A stretch of 64,000 bases of DNA from positions 868,001-932,000 of the forward strand of contig NC_009952.1 in the NCBI RefSeq assembly GCF_000018145.1. The letters are read 5' to 3'. The notes under the pieces are model-generated. The model worked only from the letters and a program-made list of their open reading frames with translations, was not told the DNA's origin and did not search any database. Position 1 is the stretch's first letter. Each line of letters begins with the position of its first letter. The position numbers and the translations under genes are program-made. The DNA is from Dinoroseobacter shibae DFL 12 = DSM 16493 (GTDB lineage: Bacteria > Pseudomonadota > Alphaproteobacteria > Rhodobacterales > Rhodobacteraceae). Shown here piece after piece: positions 17,921 through 27,188 of the stretch.

Positions 17921-19690
17921 TCACGATGTCAGTCTTTTTATGATGCTCAGAACGTTGGTCTCGTCCTGTTTCTGGGCAAAGCGGAAGCGCTCCTTCTGCA
18001 CCTCCGGGTCGCCGAAATCCGGGTCCACGGCGGTCAGCCGCGTGAACATCTCCTGGGCCTCCGCCTCGCGCCCGAGCTTTGCGTAGTTCAGCAACAGATA
18101 CCGCATCGCGGCGGCAAAGCGCGGCTGTTTGCGCAGGGCCCGCTGCCCGGCCATGATCGCGCGCCGATGATCGCCCGCCATGGTTGCGGCCATCGCCAGC
18201 GTGGTGTCGTAGCTGTAGCTGATCGGGCTGAAGGCACCCAGGGCCGCGCCCCGCTCGGCGGCGCGGTAGGCCGCCTCGAACTCCCCGGAATAAAGCTTGT
18301 GCAGCGCGTAGTGATCCCACACGAAAGGTTGCGACGCGTTCAGGTTCAGCGCCTGCTCCAGCAGCCCGCCGGCCATGTCATGCTCGTGAAACACATAGCC
18401 CATCACATGGGCGATACAGGCCAGCGAGATCGAGTTGAACGGGTTCTGCCCCAGGGCGGCCTCGGCGTTGGCGCGCGCATCCTCCAGCTCGCCGCGGTTC
18501 AAAACCCCCATGTTCTCGCCCAGCTTGAAGGTCGTCAGATAGGCGCGCAGGGCCGGGTAGATCGGGCTGTCCTCTTCGCTCTCGGCCCCGCGCAGCAGCA
18601 TGGATTCCGAGTTGCTCAGCGCGTTCTCGTCCAGCTTGAACATCAGGTTCAGCGCCGAATACCCGACCTTCGGCGGCCAGTCCTCGCGGTTGTCCAGCAT
18701 CCGCAACCGGTCCTCGAACATCGACTTGGCCATCCGGTCGACATTCTGCGCGATGAACCCCTCCAGCAGCATGGAATTCTGCACGATCTCGTCCGCGGAG
18801 GTCTGGATCGACTGGGACCATTCCAGCGCCATCCGGCTGGACCGATAAAGGAAAAACGTCAGGGTCAGGCTGTCGCGCACCTGCAAGGTCCGCACGCGGG
18901 TATAATACTCGGTCTCGAATGCATTGGTGAACCGGTCCGAATGGACGCCCGGATCGCGGAAATCGAACACCGCCACCGGCTCGAACTCCCGCAGGTTCCG
19001 CGCCACCCCTTCCAGCACGTAATCGGCCAGGTGCTGGGTCGCCCCGTCGCAGCCCTGCTGGATGTTGGGCAGAAACCCGATGGAGCAGGTCTGCGGCGCC
19101 TGCGTCTCGCTCAGATCCTCGGTGCTGCGCGCAGGCACCAGCAGCCCGCGGGTCTGCGCCGGGGTCGGCCGGGCCGCCGGGGCGGGGCGCGGATGCGCCT
19201 CCAGCAGGTCTGTCGCCTTGTCGTACCAGATCTGCCGCTCCATCTGGAGCCAGTCCTCGAACTCCTCGTCGACCACGTCGATCCCTTCGAGCAGTTCGGT
19301 GTCCTCGGTGATCTCCAGCTCGTGCAGCTGCGCGGGATCTCCCATCACCGTGGCATGGTCGATCCAGACCCGGTCGAGCCGCAGGCCGATCGACATCCGG
19401 TTGATGTCGAGGATCTCATCGGCCAGCGCGCCCAGGTCCTTGCGCAACTCGAACACCGTCTGCCGCAGGGAGGATGCAGATTTCTGTTCGTCACTCGTAC
19501 TCCACAGCTTGTCGCGCAACCAGACCCGGGTACGCTGCCCCCGCGGAGCCAGCGCCAGAAGCGCCAGCAGACCCTGGGCCTTCTTGCCCCGCGGTGTCAG
19601 ATTTCGGTCCCCGGCAGAAAAGAGACCCAGCGGGCCAAGTACATAAAGCTTGACCAGCTGGGTCGTGCCCTGCTCGGGACCAGTACTCAT
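17921..19690 (-). CDS. SARP/BTAD-like regulator with TPR C-terminal region
   Basis: The 589-residue protein starts with an OmpR-like winged-helix region (VKLYVLGPLGLFSAGDRNLTPRGKKAQGLLALLAL, residues about 10-50). A BTAD-like helical region follows (RDKLWSTSDEQKSASSLRQTVFELRKDLG), and residues about 320-580 are alpha-helical and TPR-like (for example AYRAAERGAALGAFSPISYSYDTTLAMAATMAGDHRRAIMAGQRAL in pieces). The ATG at 19690 has AGGGG 8 bases upstream. The open frame to 19960 is less coding-like and lacks such a site. The family activates neighbouring genes, here the PAP2-fold and S8 protease genes directly downstream. The effector is unknown. A dyad at 19966-19992 may be its operator. Confidence 0.8.
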   Translation of the reverse strand: MSTGPEQGTTQLVKLYVLGPLGLFSAGDRNLTPRGKKAQGLLALLALAPRGQRTRVWLRDKLWSTSDEQKSASSLRQTVFELRKDLGALADEILDINRMSIGLRLDRVWIDHATVMGDPAQLHELEITEDTELLEGIDVVDEEFEDWLQMERQIWYDKATDLLEAHPRPAPAARPTPAQTRGLLVPARSTEDLSETQAPQTCSIGFLPNIQQGCDGATQHLADYVLEGVARNLREFEPVAVFDFRDPGVHSDRFTNAFETEYYTRVRTLQVRDSLTLTFFLYRSSRMALEWSQSIQTSADEIVQNSMLLEGFIAQNVDRMAKSMFEDRLRMLDNREDWPPKVGYSALNLMFKLDENALSNSESMLLRGAESEEDSPIYPALRAYLTTFKLGENMGVLNRGELEDARANAEAALGQNPFNSISLACIAHVMGYVFHEHDMAGGLLEQALNLNASQPFVWDHYALHKLYSGEFEAAYRAAERGAALGAFSPISYSYDTTLAMAATMAGDHRRAIMAGQRALRKQPRFAAAMRYLLLNYAKLGREAEAQEMFTRLTAVDPDFGDPEVQKERFRFAQKQDETNVLSIIKRLTS

Positions 19691-20386
19691 TACGGACCCC
19701 TGCTCGGGCTTGAACAGAGCGGAGGGCTGGGTTTGGGGATGCACCGACCGCTCTGCTTCCACCGGGAAGGGTGCACCTGGACAGGATTTGGACGCATCGA
19801 AGTCGAGCTCCAGAGTTTGGTTCTTCAAACGTGTCGGGCGGGAACAGTGCCCTTGATTGAAATGATAAGCTACTGAAAAATTGCTTGTGTTCAAAGGTTT
19901 GAAGCCTTCTTTCGAGTGCGCTACCGCATCCTGTCCAGATGCCCTCTGACCTTGCGTCATCTACCGTTAGGAAACTGTTAGTGATTCCTAACACCCTGTC
20001 GCGTGGCGTGATCCTGGGATGGGGCCGGCGCCGTTAACCTTTGTTTCCAAGGCCTTGCGGCAGGGGGCGGCAGGCCCCCGAGGGCCCAGCAGGCCCACCG
20101 CCCCGGGACCGGACCCGCACCTTCCCGGCTCGGAGCGCCGTGCCCGAGGCCGCCTGAACCAGAACCACGGCGCCCGTCGGCGCATCCAGCCCGCGATCCG
20201 TCGAAATGCCGGCCCAGAGGCGCGGTTGACGTTGGGGCGGGGGCAATTCGCCCTTGCGTTCCTGTGCCGGGCGGTCATTCTTTTCTGCGGTGCCTGCCAA
20301 GCCGGTCCGCAACAGACGGTCCCAGGCAGCGCGGTGGGGGCGGCCTCGCGTCCCTCCGCCGAAACTCAACTGGGAGATACATCACC
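19691..20386. other. Divergent intergenic region, no gene seen
   Basis: This 696-base gap separates the SARP/TPR regulator (minus) from a dipeptide-type binding protein (plus). No open frame here looks like a real protein. The left third is AT-richer than its surroundings and contains a dyad at 19966-19992. The right part is GC-rich and ends in GGGAG, the ribosome-binding site of the binding-protein gene. Promoters for both divergent genes must lie here. Confidence 0.7.
19966..19992. promoter_or_regulatory. Inverted repeat, possible operator
   Basis: GTTAGGAA at 19966-19973 and its exact reverse complement TTCCTAAC at 19985-19992 are separated by 11 bases, a centre-to-centre spacing near two helical turns. 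It lies about 275 bases upstream of the SARP/TPR regulator start, in an AT-richer patch. It could be bound by a dimeric regulator, possibly the SARP protein itself. There is no T-tract beside it, so a terminator is unlikely. Confidence 0.45.
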
Positions 20387-21970
20387 ATGCAAAAAACCAC
20401 CCTCCTGCTGGCCACATCGGCGCTCGTTCTGACGCCGATCCTCGCCAGCGCCGAAACCCTGCGCTGGGCGCGGGCGGGCGACAGCCTGACCCTCGATCCC
20501 CATGCCCAGAACGAAGGGCCCACCCATACGCTCGCCCACCAGATCTACGAGCCGCTGATCATCCGCGATCATTTCGGCCAGTTCCAGGGTGCACTGGCCA
20601 CCGAATGGGCCCCCAAGCCCGATGATCCCAGTGTCTGGGTCTTCAAGCTGCGCGAGGGCGTGACCTTCCATGACGGCTCGGCCTTCACCGCCGAGGACGT
20701 GGTGTTCTCCTTCGAGCGGGCGAAATCCGAAACCTCCGCCATGAAAGAGCTGCTGACCTCGATCTCCGAGGTGCGCGCGGTCGACGACATGACGGTGGAG
20801 TTCGTGACCGAAGGACCGAACCCGATCCTGCCCAACAACTTCACCAACCTGTTCATCATGGACAAGGGCTGGACCGAGGCCAATGGCGTCACCCGGGTGC
20901 AGGACATCGCCAATGGCGAGACCACCTTCGCCGCGACCAACGCCATGGGCACCGGCCCCTACGTGCTCACCAGCCGCGAGCCGGATGTGCGCACCGTGCT
21001 GACGATCAACCCAGACTACTGGGGCGCGGATGACTTCCCGCTGCAGGTCACCGAGATCATCTATACCCCGATCCAGAACGCCGCGACACGGGTGGCGGCC
21101 CTTCTGTCGGGCGAGGTGGACTTCATCCAGGACGTGCCCGTGCAGGATCTCGAACGCGTGGCCGGGACCGACGGGCTGGAGGTGCAGACCGCCGCCCAGA
21201 ACCGGGTGATCTTCCTCGGCATGAACTCCGGGGCCGACGATCTCGACAGCGACAATGTCGAAGGCGCCAACCCGCTGGCCGATGCGCGCGTGCGCAAGGC
21301 AATGAACATGGCGATCAACCGCGACGCCATCAAACAGGTGGTGATGCGTGGCCAGTCCGCGCCTGCCGGCATGATCGCGCCGCCCTTCGTCAACGGCTGG
21401 ACCGCCGAGATGGACGGGGCCGCCATGACCGATATCGACGCCGCCAAGGCGCTGATGGAGGAAGCAGGCTATGGCGACGGCTTCTCGATCCAGCTCGACT
21501 GCCCCAATGACCGCTACATCAACGACGAGGCGATCTGCCAGGCGGTCGTGGGGATGCTCGGCCAGATCGGCGTGACCGTGAACCTCGACGCCAAGCCCAA
21601 GGCACAGCACTTCCCGCTGATCCAGAACGGCGAGACCAACTTCTACATGCTGGGCTGGGGTGTTCCGACCTATGACAGCGAGTATGTCTTCAACTTCCTG
21701 GTGCACACCCGCGAGGGTGACCGGGGCTCCTGGAACAACACCGGCTTCTCGAACGCCGAGGTGGACGCCAAGATCGTCAGCCTGGCCTCCGAGACCGATC
21801 TGGCGGTCCGCAACCAGACCATCGCCGAGATCTGGCAGGTGGTGCAGGACGAACAACTCTACCTGCCGATCCACCACCAAGTGCTGAACTGGGGCAACAC
21901 CTCCGCCGTCGGCTACCCCAACGTCTCGCCGGAGGACGACCCGAAGTTCAAGTTCTTCGAGATGAACTGA
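20387..21970 (+). CDS. Dipeptide-type ABC transporter substrate-binding protein (family 5)
   Basis: The 527-residue protein has a signal peptide (MQKTTLLLATSALVLTPILA, cleavage near SA-ET) and the family 5 binding-protein features FHDGSAFTAEDVVFSFERA and LNCPNDRYIND-like DCPNDRYINDEAICQ. The family delivers peptides, nickel chelates or other small organics to DppBCDF-type importers. The ATG at 20387 follows GGGAG by about 10 bases. A strong terminator follows the stop. A paralogue with very similar motifs lies at 22913-25685 but is broken by an insertion element. This intact copy is therefore the probable working partner of the permeases at 28659-33078. Confidence 0.92.
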   Translation: MQKTTLLLATSALVLTPILASAETLRWARAGDSLTLDPHAQNEGPTHTLAHQIYEPLIIRDHFGQFQGALATEWAPKPDDPSVWVFKLREGVTFHDGSAFTAEDVVFSFERAKSETSAMKELLTSISEVRAVDDMTVEFVTEGPNPILPNNFTNLFIMDKGWTEANGVTRVQDIANGETTFAATNAMGTGPYVLTSREPDVRTVLTINPDYWGADDFPLQVTEIIYTPIQNAATRVAALLSGEVDFIQDVPVQDLERVAGTDGLEVQTAAQNRVIFLGMNSGADDLDSDNVEGANPLADARVRKAMNMAINRDAIKQVVMRGQSAPAGMIAPPFVNGWTAEMDGAAMTDIDAAKALMEEAGYGDGFSIQLDCPNDRYINDEAICQAVVGMLGQIGVTVNLDAKPKAQHFPLIQNGETNFYMLGWGVPTYDSEYVFNFLVHTREGDRGSWNNTGFSNAEVDAKIVSLASETDLAVRNQTIAEIWQVVQDEQLYLPIHHQVLNWGNTSAVGYPNVSPEDDPKFKFFEMN

Positions 21971-21991
21971 TCCATTCGATCTGTTCGGGGA

Positions 21992-22019
21992 AAAGGGCGG
22001 TGCTCCGGCGCCGCCCTTT
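21992..22019 (+). terminator. Rho-independent-type hairpin after the binding-protein gene
   Basis: AAAGGGCGG at 21992-22000 pairs perfectly with CCGCCCTTT at 22011-22019 across a 10-base loop. It starts 22 bases after the stop at 21970. The stem closes with A-T pairs and ends in CTTTG, so the U-tract is short. Confidence 0.75.
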
Positions 22020-22140
22020 GCAGTTTCCGATCGACGCGCAGTGCGTCAAGTTTACCAAACCGCAAATTGCACAAGGACGAATCGTGCCTGTACGTGCTAG
22101 AAATCATTAAAGAAGTGTTAACGAGGAAGGCATAGTAGAT

Positions 22141-22812
22141 ATGCACAAACAGTTTGCGGCTATTTTTTGTCTCTTCGCATCTGCACAAATCGTACAGGCG
22201 GCACCAGTCGAGTTCCAAACCTATACTTTCGAGGCGATCGGGACTTACGAATATCGCTATACCGGCAATTACGACTATCTCAGCGAACTCTATTATACGG
22301 ATATTCCCGTCGGATCTCTGGATGTTTTCACATCCGAGGTCGGCAAGATCATCTACACGATCAAAGGTGCCGATCTCGATGGAAACGGAAGGATCGATGC
22401 GCGCCGATACCTTGAGCCGGAGCTGGATTACTACAGCGTCACTTTCCAGCATGCGGACGGGTCCAGAAGCCCAGTCGCGTTCGGCCGCGACAGTGTCAGC
22501 TATTATAGCGTGGGTGGATTTTTCGACATGGCGACCCGCGAAATGAACTTCAACCACCAATTTCTTAACGTCAGCGGCGATCTTACAGTGCAGACCGGGT
22601 ATGCCAGGGGCGACAAGGCAAGCGAGACCCTCGAATACCTCGACGGCAACTACACAACCCGGGTGATCGCATCGACTTCCATCCGCCAGGTTTCCGGCCC
22701 CAGCATTCCTGCGCCCTCGGCAGTGCCACTTCCCGCATCCGGTTTGATGCTGATTTCCGGCTTTGGTCTCTTCGCCTTGCTGCGCCGTCGGAAAAACCAG
22801 CCCGTCGCCTGA
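22141..22812 (+). CDS. Secreted protein with VPLPA-CTERM sorting signal
   Basis: This 223-residue protein has an N-terminal signal peptide (ending near VQAAP) and a C-terminal tripartite sorting signal: VPLPASG, a hydrophobic helix (LMLISGFGLFALL) and a basic RRRKN end. This is the VPLPA-CTERM type, processed by an exosortase-family enzyme in other Rhodobacterales. The body has DLDGNGRIDARRYLEPE, a dockerin/EF-hand-like calcium loop. The start ATG has GAGGAAGG upstream. Base composition is clearly less GC-rich than the flanking transporter genes, suggesting a separate origin. No exosortase gene is in the window. It splits a pair of binding-protein genes. Confidence 0.85.
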   Translation: MHKQFAAIFCLFASAQIVQAAPVEFQTYTFEAIGTYEYRYTGNYDYLSELYYTDIPVGSLDVFTSEVGKIIYTIKGADLDGNGRIDARRYLEPELDYYSVTFQHADGSRSPVAFGRDSVSYYSVGGFFDMATREMNFNHQFLNVSGDLTVQTGYARGDKASETLEYLDGNYTTRVIASTSIRQVSGPSIPAPSAVPLPASGLMLISGFGLFALLRRRKNQPVA

Positions 22813-22912
22813 CCGCCTTCACACCCCCGTGAGCCAGCCGCTTTGCCGGTGACCCTGCCGCATTTCGGCGGCATGCTGCGCCGGTTGCTGCACTCACGAC
22901 GAAGGACACACC

Positions 22913-23099
22913 ATGATACGACTGCTGAGCCCGGCGGCCCTCGGGCTGCTGGTCGCCCTGCCTGCGGCGGCCAACGAATTCCGCTGGGCCTCCACCACCG
23001 ACCCGCAGACCATGGACCCCCACGCGGTCAACTCCGCCCCGGTCCTGGGGTTTCTCAACAACGTCTACGAAGGCCTCGTCCGCCGCGGCAAGGACATGA
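22913..23099 (+). pseudogene. Dipeptide-type binding protein, 5' fragment (disrupted by IS3-family element)
   Basis: The fragment encodes a signal peptide (MIRLLSPAALGLLVALPAAA) and the first part of a family 5 binding protein (EFRWASTTDPQTMDPHAVN, then NNVYEGLVRRGKDM). It stops being homologous exactly where the IS3-family element begins at 23100. Removing the element and one ATGA duplicate joins 61 codons here to 460 codons from 24303 in the same frame. That would restore a 521-residue protein, close to the 527 residues of the intact paralogue at 20387. Insertion therefore looks recent and clean, without further decay. Confidence 0.92.
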
Positions 23100-23164
23100 T
23101 GACCTGCTCCCCTGAAATGTCCTCAAATTTTGGTTAGCCTGTTCTCTAAGTGAGGAGACAGACG

Positions 23165-23431
23165 ATGAAGAGAAGCCGTTTCAGTGAAGAACAGATCATT
23201 GGCATTCTTAAGGAGCACCAGGCTGGGTTGGGCGCGAAGGAGTTGTGTCGCAAGTACGGGATCAGTGACGCGACCTTCTACAAGTGGCGATCCAAGTATG
23301 GTGGCATGGAAGTGTCAGATGCGCGACGTTTGAAGACGCTGGAATCTGAGAACGCCAAACTGAAGAAGATGCTGGCTGAGCAGATGATGGATGTTGCGAC
23401 GCTTAAGGAAATGCTTGGAAAAAACTTCTGA
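23165..23431 (+). CDS. IS3-family transposase OrfA
   Basis: The 88-residue protein carries a helix-turn-helix ([16 protein letters not shown], then [22 protein letters not shown]) followed by a leucine-zipper-like tail ([18 protein letters not shown]), the standard OrfA layout. It binds the element ends. The ATG at 23165 has GAGGAG upstream. Near its end at 23419-23425 the codons A-AAA-AAC form a -1 frameshift site that would fuse it to OrfB. Confidence 0.93.
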   Translation: MKRSRFSEEQIIGILKEHQAGLGAKELCRKYGISDATFYKWRSKYGGMEVSDARRLKTLESENAKLKKMLAEQMMDVATLKEMLGKNF

Positions 23432-23454
23432 GGCCCGGTTCAAGGAGGAATGCC

Positions 23455-24276
23455 GTGGACTGGGCCATGAAGACAAAAGGCTACAATCAGCGCCGGGCGT
23501 GCGCGCTGGCGGGGATCGATCCGCGTGTGTATCGGCGTCGGTCGAAGCGCCTTGCCGACACGGAACTGCGGGTGAGGATGAAAGAACTGGCGTCCGAGCG
23601 GCGTCGGTTCGGTTATCGCCGCCTGCACATGCTGCTGAAGCGTGAGGGCTGGGAGGTAAACTGGAAGAAACTGTACCGGCTCTACCGCGACGAAGGGTTA
23701 ACCGTTCGTAAACGGGGCGGACGCAAGCGCGCAGTGGGCACCAGGACGCCCATGGCGATCCCGCAGGGGCCAAACCAGAGGTGGTCCCTCGACTTCATGT
23801 CGGATGCGCTGGAAGACGGGCGTCGGTTCAGGGTGCTAAACGTGATTGATGACTTTAGCCGGGAATGTCTGGCCGCTGTGGTCGATACATCCATCAGCGG
23901 CGCACGTGTCGCCCGCGAGTTGGATCGGATCGCCGAGCTGCGTGGGTACCCCTGCCTTGTGGTCAGCGACAATGGAACCGAACTGACAAGCAACGCGATG
24001 CTGAAATGGCAGGAAGACCGTAAAGTCGACTGGCACTACATCGCGCCCGGAAAGCCCATGCAGAATGGCCTCGTCGAAAGCTTCAACGGGAGGATGCGAG
24101 AGGAATGCCTGAACGAACACCTGTTCCCGTCACTGCGCCATGCCTGCCGCATGATTGCGGCATGGCGCGACGACTACAACCACCACCGCCCGCACTCGAG
24201 TCTCGACGGGCTCACCCCGCGGGAGTATCACCAACGGTCAAGAGAGGACCAAACCCTGAACAGAGCTAACCTATAA
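23455..24276 (+). CDS. IS3-family transposase OrfB (DDE integrase)
   Basis: The 273-residue catalytic part shows HTH_21-like [13 protein letters not shown] followed by an rve-type DDE core: Asp in WSLDFMSD, Asp in VVSDNGTEL and Glu in [22 protein letters not shown] at 23455 could start it alone, with AAGGAGG upstream. More typically it is made as an OrfAB fusion by -1 slippage at 23419-23425, and the frame between the heptamer and 23455 is open. Sequence and length are normal, so the transposase is probably functional. Confidence 0.93.
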   Translation: MDWAMKTKGYNQRRACALAGIDPRVYRRRSKRLADTELRVRMKELASERRRFGYRRLHMLLKREGWEVNWKKLYRLYRDEGLTVRKRGGRKRAVGTRTPMAIPQGPNQRWSLDFMSDALEDGRRFRVLNVIDDFSRECLAAVVDTSISGARVARELDRIAELRGYPCLVVSDNGTELTSNAMLKWQEDRKVDWHYIAPGKPMQNGLVESFNGRMREECLNEHLFPSLRHACRMIAAWRDDYNHHRPHSSLDGLTPREYHQRSREDQTLNRANL

Positions 24277-24302
24277 ACGCGGACTCAAAGGGGAGCAGGT
24301 CA

Positions 24303-25685
24303 ATGACCATCGAACCCGCGCTCGCCACCTCCTGGCAGCCGATCGGCGACGGCGCGGGCTGGCGCTTCACCCTGCGCGAGGGCGTGACCTTCCACGACGG
24401 CTCCGCCTTCACCGCCGAGGACGTCCTCTTCTCCTATGAACGCGCCTCCTCCGAGGCCTCCGACACAAGCAGCTGGTTCGCCCCCGTCTCCGAGCTGCGC
24501 GTGATCGACGACTACACGGTCGAGATCCTGACCACCGCCCCCAACCCGATCTTCCCCGACAGCATCGCCAACTGGATGATCATGGACAGCGGCTGGGCCG
24601 CGGCCAACGACGCCACCCGCCCCGACAAGGAGGCCGGCAACCACGCCACGCTCAACACCAACGGCACCGGCGCCTTCCGCGTCACCGCGCGGGAGCCGGG
24701 CCTGCGCACCGTGCTGGAGCCCTTCGACGGCTGGTGGGACACGCCCGAGCACAACATCACCCGAGCCGAGTTCACCCCGATCCAGAACCCGGCCACCGCC
24801 GTGGCGGCCCTGCTGTCGGGCGATATCGACATGATCAACCCGGTGCCCATCCAGGACGCCGCCCGGCTTGCGGGCCAGGACGGGGTGCAGGTGATCCAGG
24901 GCATCGAGGCGCGGGTCATCATGCTGGGCTTCCCGCACGCCGCCGAGGCGCTGAAATACTCGGCCTCCGACGAGCCGGGCAACCCTTTCGCCGACCCCCG
25001 CGTCCGCCGGGCTGTGGCCCAGGCCGTTAACGTCCCCGCCATCCTGCAAACCATCATGCGCGGCAATGCCGAACCGGCGAGCCAGCTGGTCTCCCCGGCC
25101 ATGCGCGGCTTCTCCGCGGGCCTCGCCGACCGACCCGCCTACGACCCGGACGCCGCCCGCGCCCTGCTGGCCGAGGCGGGCTACCCGGACGGCTTCTCCT
25201 TCGGGCTGAAATGCCCCAATGACCGGTACCTGAATGACGAGGCCGTGTGCCAGGCGGTCACCGCCATGCTCGCCCAGGTCGGCCTCGACGCCCAACTCGA
25301 AGCCATGCCCGTGCGCGGCTACTGGGACCGGCTGCGGGCGGAGGATTTCGACATGTACCTGCTGGGCTGGTCGCCGGGGACGTTCGACGCCGAACACCCG
25401 ATCCGCTTCCTTGCCGCCACCCCCAACCCGGAGGCACGGTTGGGCTCTTGGAACTTCGGCGGCTACTCGAACGCCCGCGTCGACGAACTGCTCCCGATGA
25501 TCCAGTCCGAGATCGACGATGCCAAGCGCCAGGCCATGCTCGACGAGGTCACCGGCATCCTGCAAGCCGAGACCGCCTACGTCCCCCTCTACGTCCAGCC
25601 GCTGGTCTGGGGCGCGCGCGACACGGTCAGCCTGACCCAGCGCCCGGACAATTTCTTCATCCTGCGCTGGGTGACGATGAACTGA
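24303..25685 (+). pseudogene. Dipeptide-type binding protein, 3' fragment (possibly still translated)
   Basis: The remaining 460 codons of the interrupted family 5 binding protein start at an ATG supplied by the duplicated target and continue MTIEPALATSWQPI, with FHDGSAFTAEDVLFSYERA and KCPNDRYLNDEAVCQ. The right end of the insertion element places GGGGAG about 8 bases before this ATG, so a truncated product could be made. It would lack the signal peptide and remain in the cytoplasm, where a binding protein is useless. A GC-rich hairpin follows the stop. Confidence 0.9.
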
Positions 25686-26072
25686 GCCCCCCGGCGGCGC
25701 ACCCTTCGGCTGCGCCGCCGATCACAGGGGTCAACACGCCGCAACGCTGGTGCATGCCCCGGTCCCCGAGACCCGGCCGCACGGATGGCGAATTATCCAA
25801 CAATTCGCCCTGTGCGATCCAAGCGGCGCGAACGGCAGATATGAAAACAGAGCGTCAGGTGCCGTATTTCGTATCATTTTTTGCATATACCGACGTTAAG
25901 AACCGGATTCGGGCGCAATGAGTGCGCCGATACATTATGCCGGATCACGTGAAATGACTGTGATCGCAATTAGAGCTGCGCCAACCGCCCCAGCGTCTGG
26001 AAGCCGAGCTGTAAAGTCACGGTATTTCGGCTTTTGCTGACGCAAGCCTGCGATCACCCCACTTACCAGTTT
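25686..26072. other. Gene-free stretch, becoming AT-richer
   Basis: After the hairpin at 25692-25720 no protein frame is convincing across 387 bases. Composition falls from GC-rich to clearly AT-richer from about 25800, at the edge of a lower-GC segment that continues to about 27110. I see no tRNA, inverted repeat or insertion-element end here. Confidence 0.6.
25692..25720 (+). terminator. GC-rich hairpin after the broken binding-protein gene
   Basis: CGGCGGCGCA at 25692-25701 pairs perfectly with TGCGCCGCCG at 25711-25720 around a 9-base loop containing TTCG. It starts 7 bases after the stop at 25685. No T-tract follows, so it may act as a 3' stabiliser or a weak terminator. Confidence 0.6.
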
Positions 26073-26831
26073 TTACTGCCCAAGCTCATCCGGCGAGCAG
26101 ATTCTTCGAATACTCCGCATGTCTTCGTCGCCAAAGCCTTCTAGTCCGACCACAATCACCATATAATTCGGAATGCCAACTGTCAGATACCGGAGAGCGG
26201 CACGTATCTGACCAAATTCATCATCGATAATGTTGCCGCGACCATCAAATTCGATGTTTTCCAATGATGCGGGCAGTTCGCCGATTTCATTCAGGTAACG
26301 CGCGGCAACCAAATCAGTGTAGGATCCCAACTGAAACTCAAAGAAATCAAATGCCTGGTCTGTGGGCACTCCCATAGAGTGAAAGAATGCCGAGGTCTTT
26401 CTCGTCGCCTTTGTCATTCTTTGAACAACACCCGATCCATTCACCGGTGTGAACGGATTGAAACATGGCGTTACATCGCGCGGCTTGCTCGCGCGTCTTC
26501 TGTCGGTTGCGCACATCTGCTGTGCGAACCCGTTCTCCAAGGCAAGCCGATCACCAAGAAGTCGGTAAGTGGATTCCCTCTGTCGTATGCATTCGTCCAT
26601 ATCGAAGCCAGACTGAACTGGATCGAACAAGATGCTTTCATCTGTCTGCTGAAGCGTTTCAACCGCACTAAGTTGTTCGTATACAGCCTCTAGCGGAAGG
26701 TTTCGCGACTGTCCTTCCCCACGTTCAATGAAGAAAGCCGGGTCACTCTCAGCGATGGACATTGTGGCAGATGCCGTCACAAGAGCTAATGCTCTGATAA
26801 TGGTTAGTCCAAAAAAGCGTGGTAAAGACAT
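26073..26831 (-). CDS. Hypothetical secreted protein, unknown family
   Basis: The 252-residue product begins with a signal peptide (MSLPRFFGLTIIRALALVTASATMSIA, cleavage near IA-ES). The mature part is mixed alpha/beta, with four or five cysteines (DMDECIRQRE, QQMCATD, VTPCFNPF, IRRICSPDE) that could form disulfides in the periplasm. I do not recognise a family. Codon use and base composition are AT-richer than the flanking genes, which points to transfer from another source. It stands alone, on the strand opposite to the transporter genes. Confidence 0.65.
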   Translation of the reverse strand: MSLPRFFGLTIIRALALVTASATMSIAESDPAFFIERGEGQSRNLPLEAVYEQLSAVETLQQTDESILFDPVQSGFDMDECIRQRESTYRLLGDRLALENGFAQQMCATDRRRASKPRDVTPCFNPFTPVNGSGVVQRMTKATRKTSAFFHSMGVPTDQAFDFFEFQLGSYTDLVAARYLNEIGELPASLENIEFDGRGNIIDDEFGQIRAALRYLTVGIPNYMVIVVGLEGFGDEDMRSIRRICSPDELGQ

Positions 26832-27188
26832 AGCGAGGCTCCTGTCCCAATAGGCTTTGATAAAGTCAATTCAAAAATTAGAATCGGCGCTGTACAAGAT
26901 TACCGGGCGGGGCGATATATGCAACTTCATTCTTCGGCGGTATGAAGTGTTTGGGACCTGCAATCGTGTTGAGTTTCTAGAGCTTGAGGCACCAATCCTG
27001 ACAACAGGCCCTGTCTGCTTGGCAAACCTTGAGCCTTCACTCAGCGAAAGGTGCCTGTTCATTCCGCTGGTCGGTCGAACCAATTGCAGCACCGGCCACG
27101 AAGGGCTCACAGCCGCCCCTCATGGTGCGCAGCAGCACGCCAGGGGCCAGCCCCAAGAACACAGACTGACGCCCCGCCCCCCCGCGCG
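26832..27188. other. Gene-free lower-GC stretch
   Basis: This 357-base gap holds no convincing gene on either strand. It continues the AT-richer composition of the preceding unknown gene up to about 27110 and then returns to the GC-rich background. The promoter of the gene ending at 26073 should lie at its left end. No repeat boundaries were found. Confidence 0.6.

Larger units (their letters stand above)
23100..24302 (+). mobile_element. IS3-family insertion sequence (IS407-group-like), complete
   Basis: The 1203-base element has perfect terminal inverted repeats of at least 14 bases, TGACCTGCTCCCCT at 23100-23113 and its complement at 24289-24302. It is flanked by a 4-base target duplication ATGA at 23096-23099 and 24303-24306. 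It holds overlapping-frame orfA and orfB genes with a canonical A-AAA-AAC slippery heptamer at 23419-23425. TG...CA termini and a 4-base duplication fit the IS407 group of IS3. It interrupts a binding-protein gene. Both open frames are intact, so the copy may be active. Confidence 0.95.

Noticed and set aside
19691-19960. In-frame N-terminal extension of the SARP/TPR regulator
   Set aside because: The extension is not similar to the family, is AT-richer, and the ATG at 19690 has a better ribosome-binding site and a standard domain start.
20019-20432. Overlapping open frames in both directions upstream of the intact binding-protein gene
   Set aside because: They are Arg/Pro/Gly-rich without any family match, and the region reads as a promoter-containing gap.
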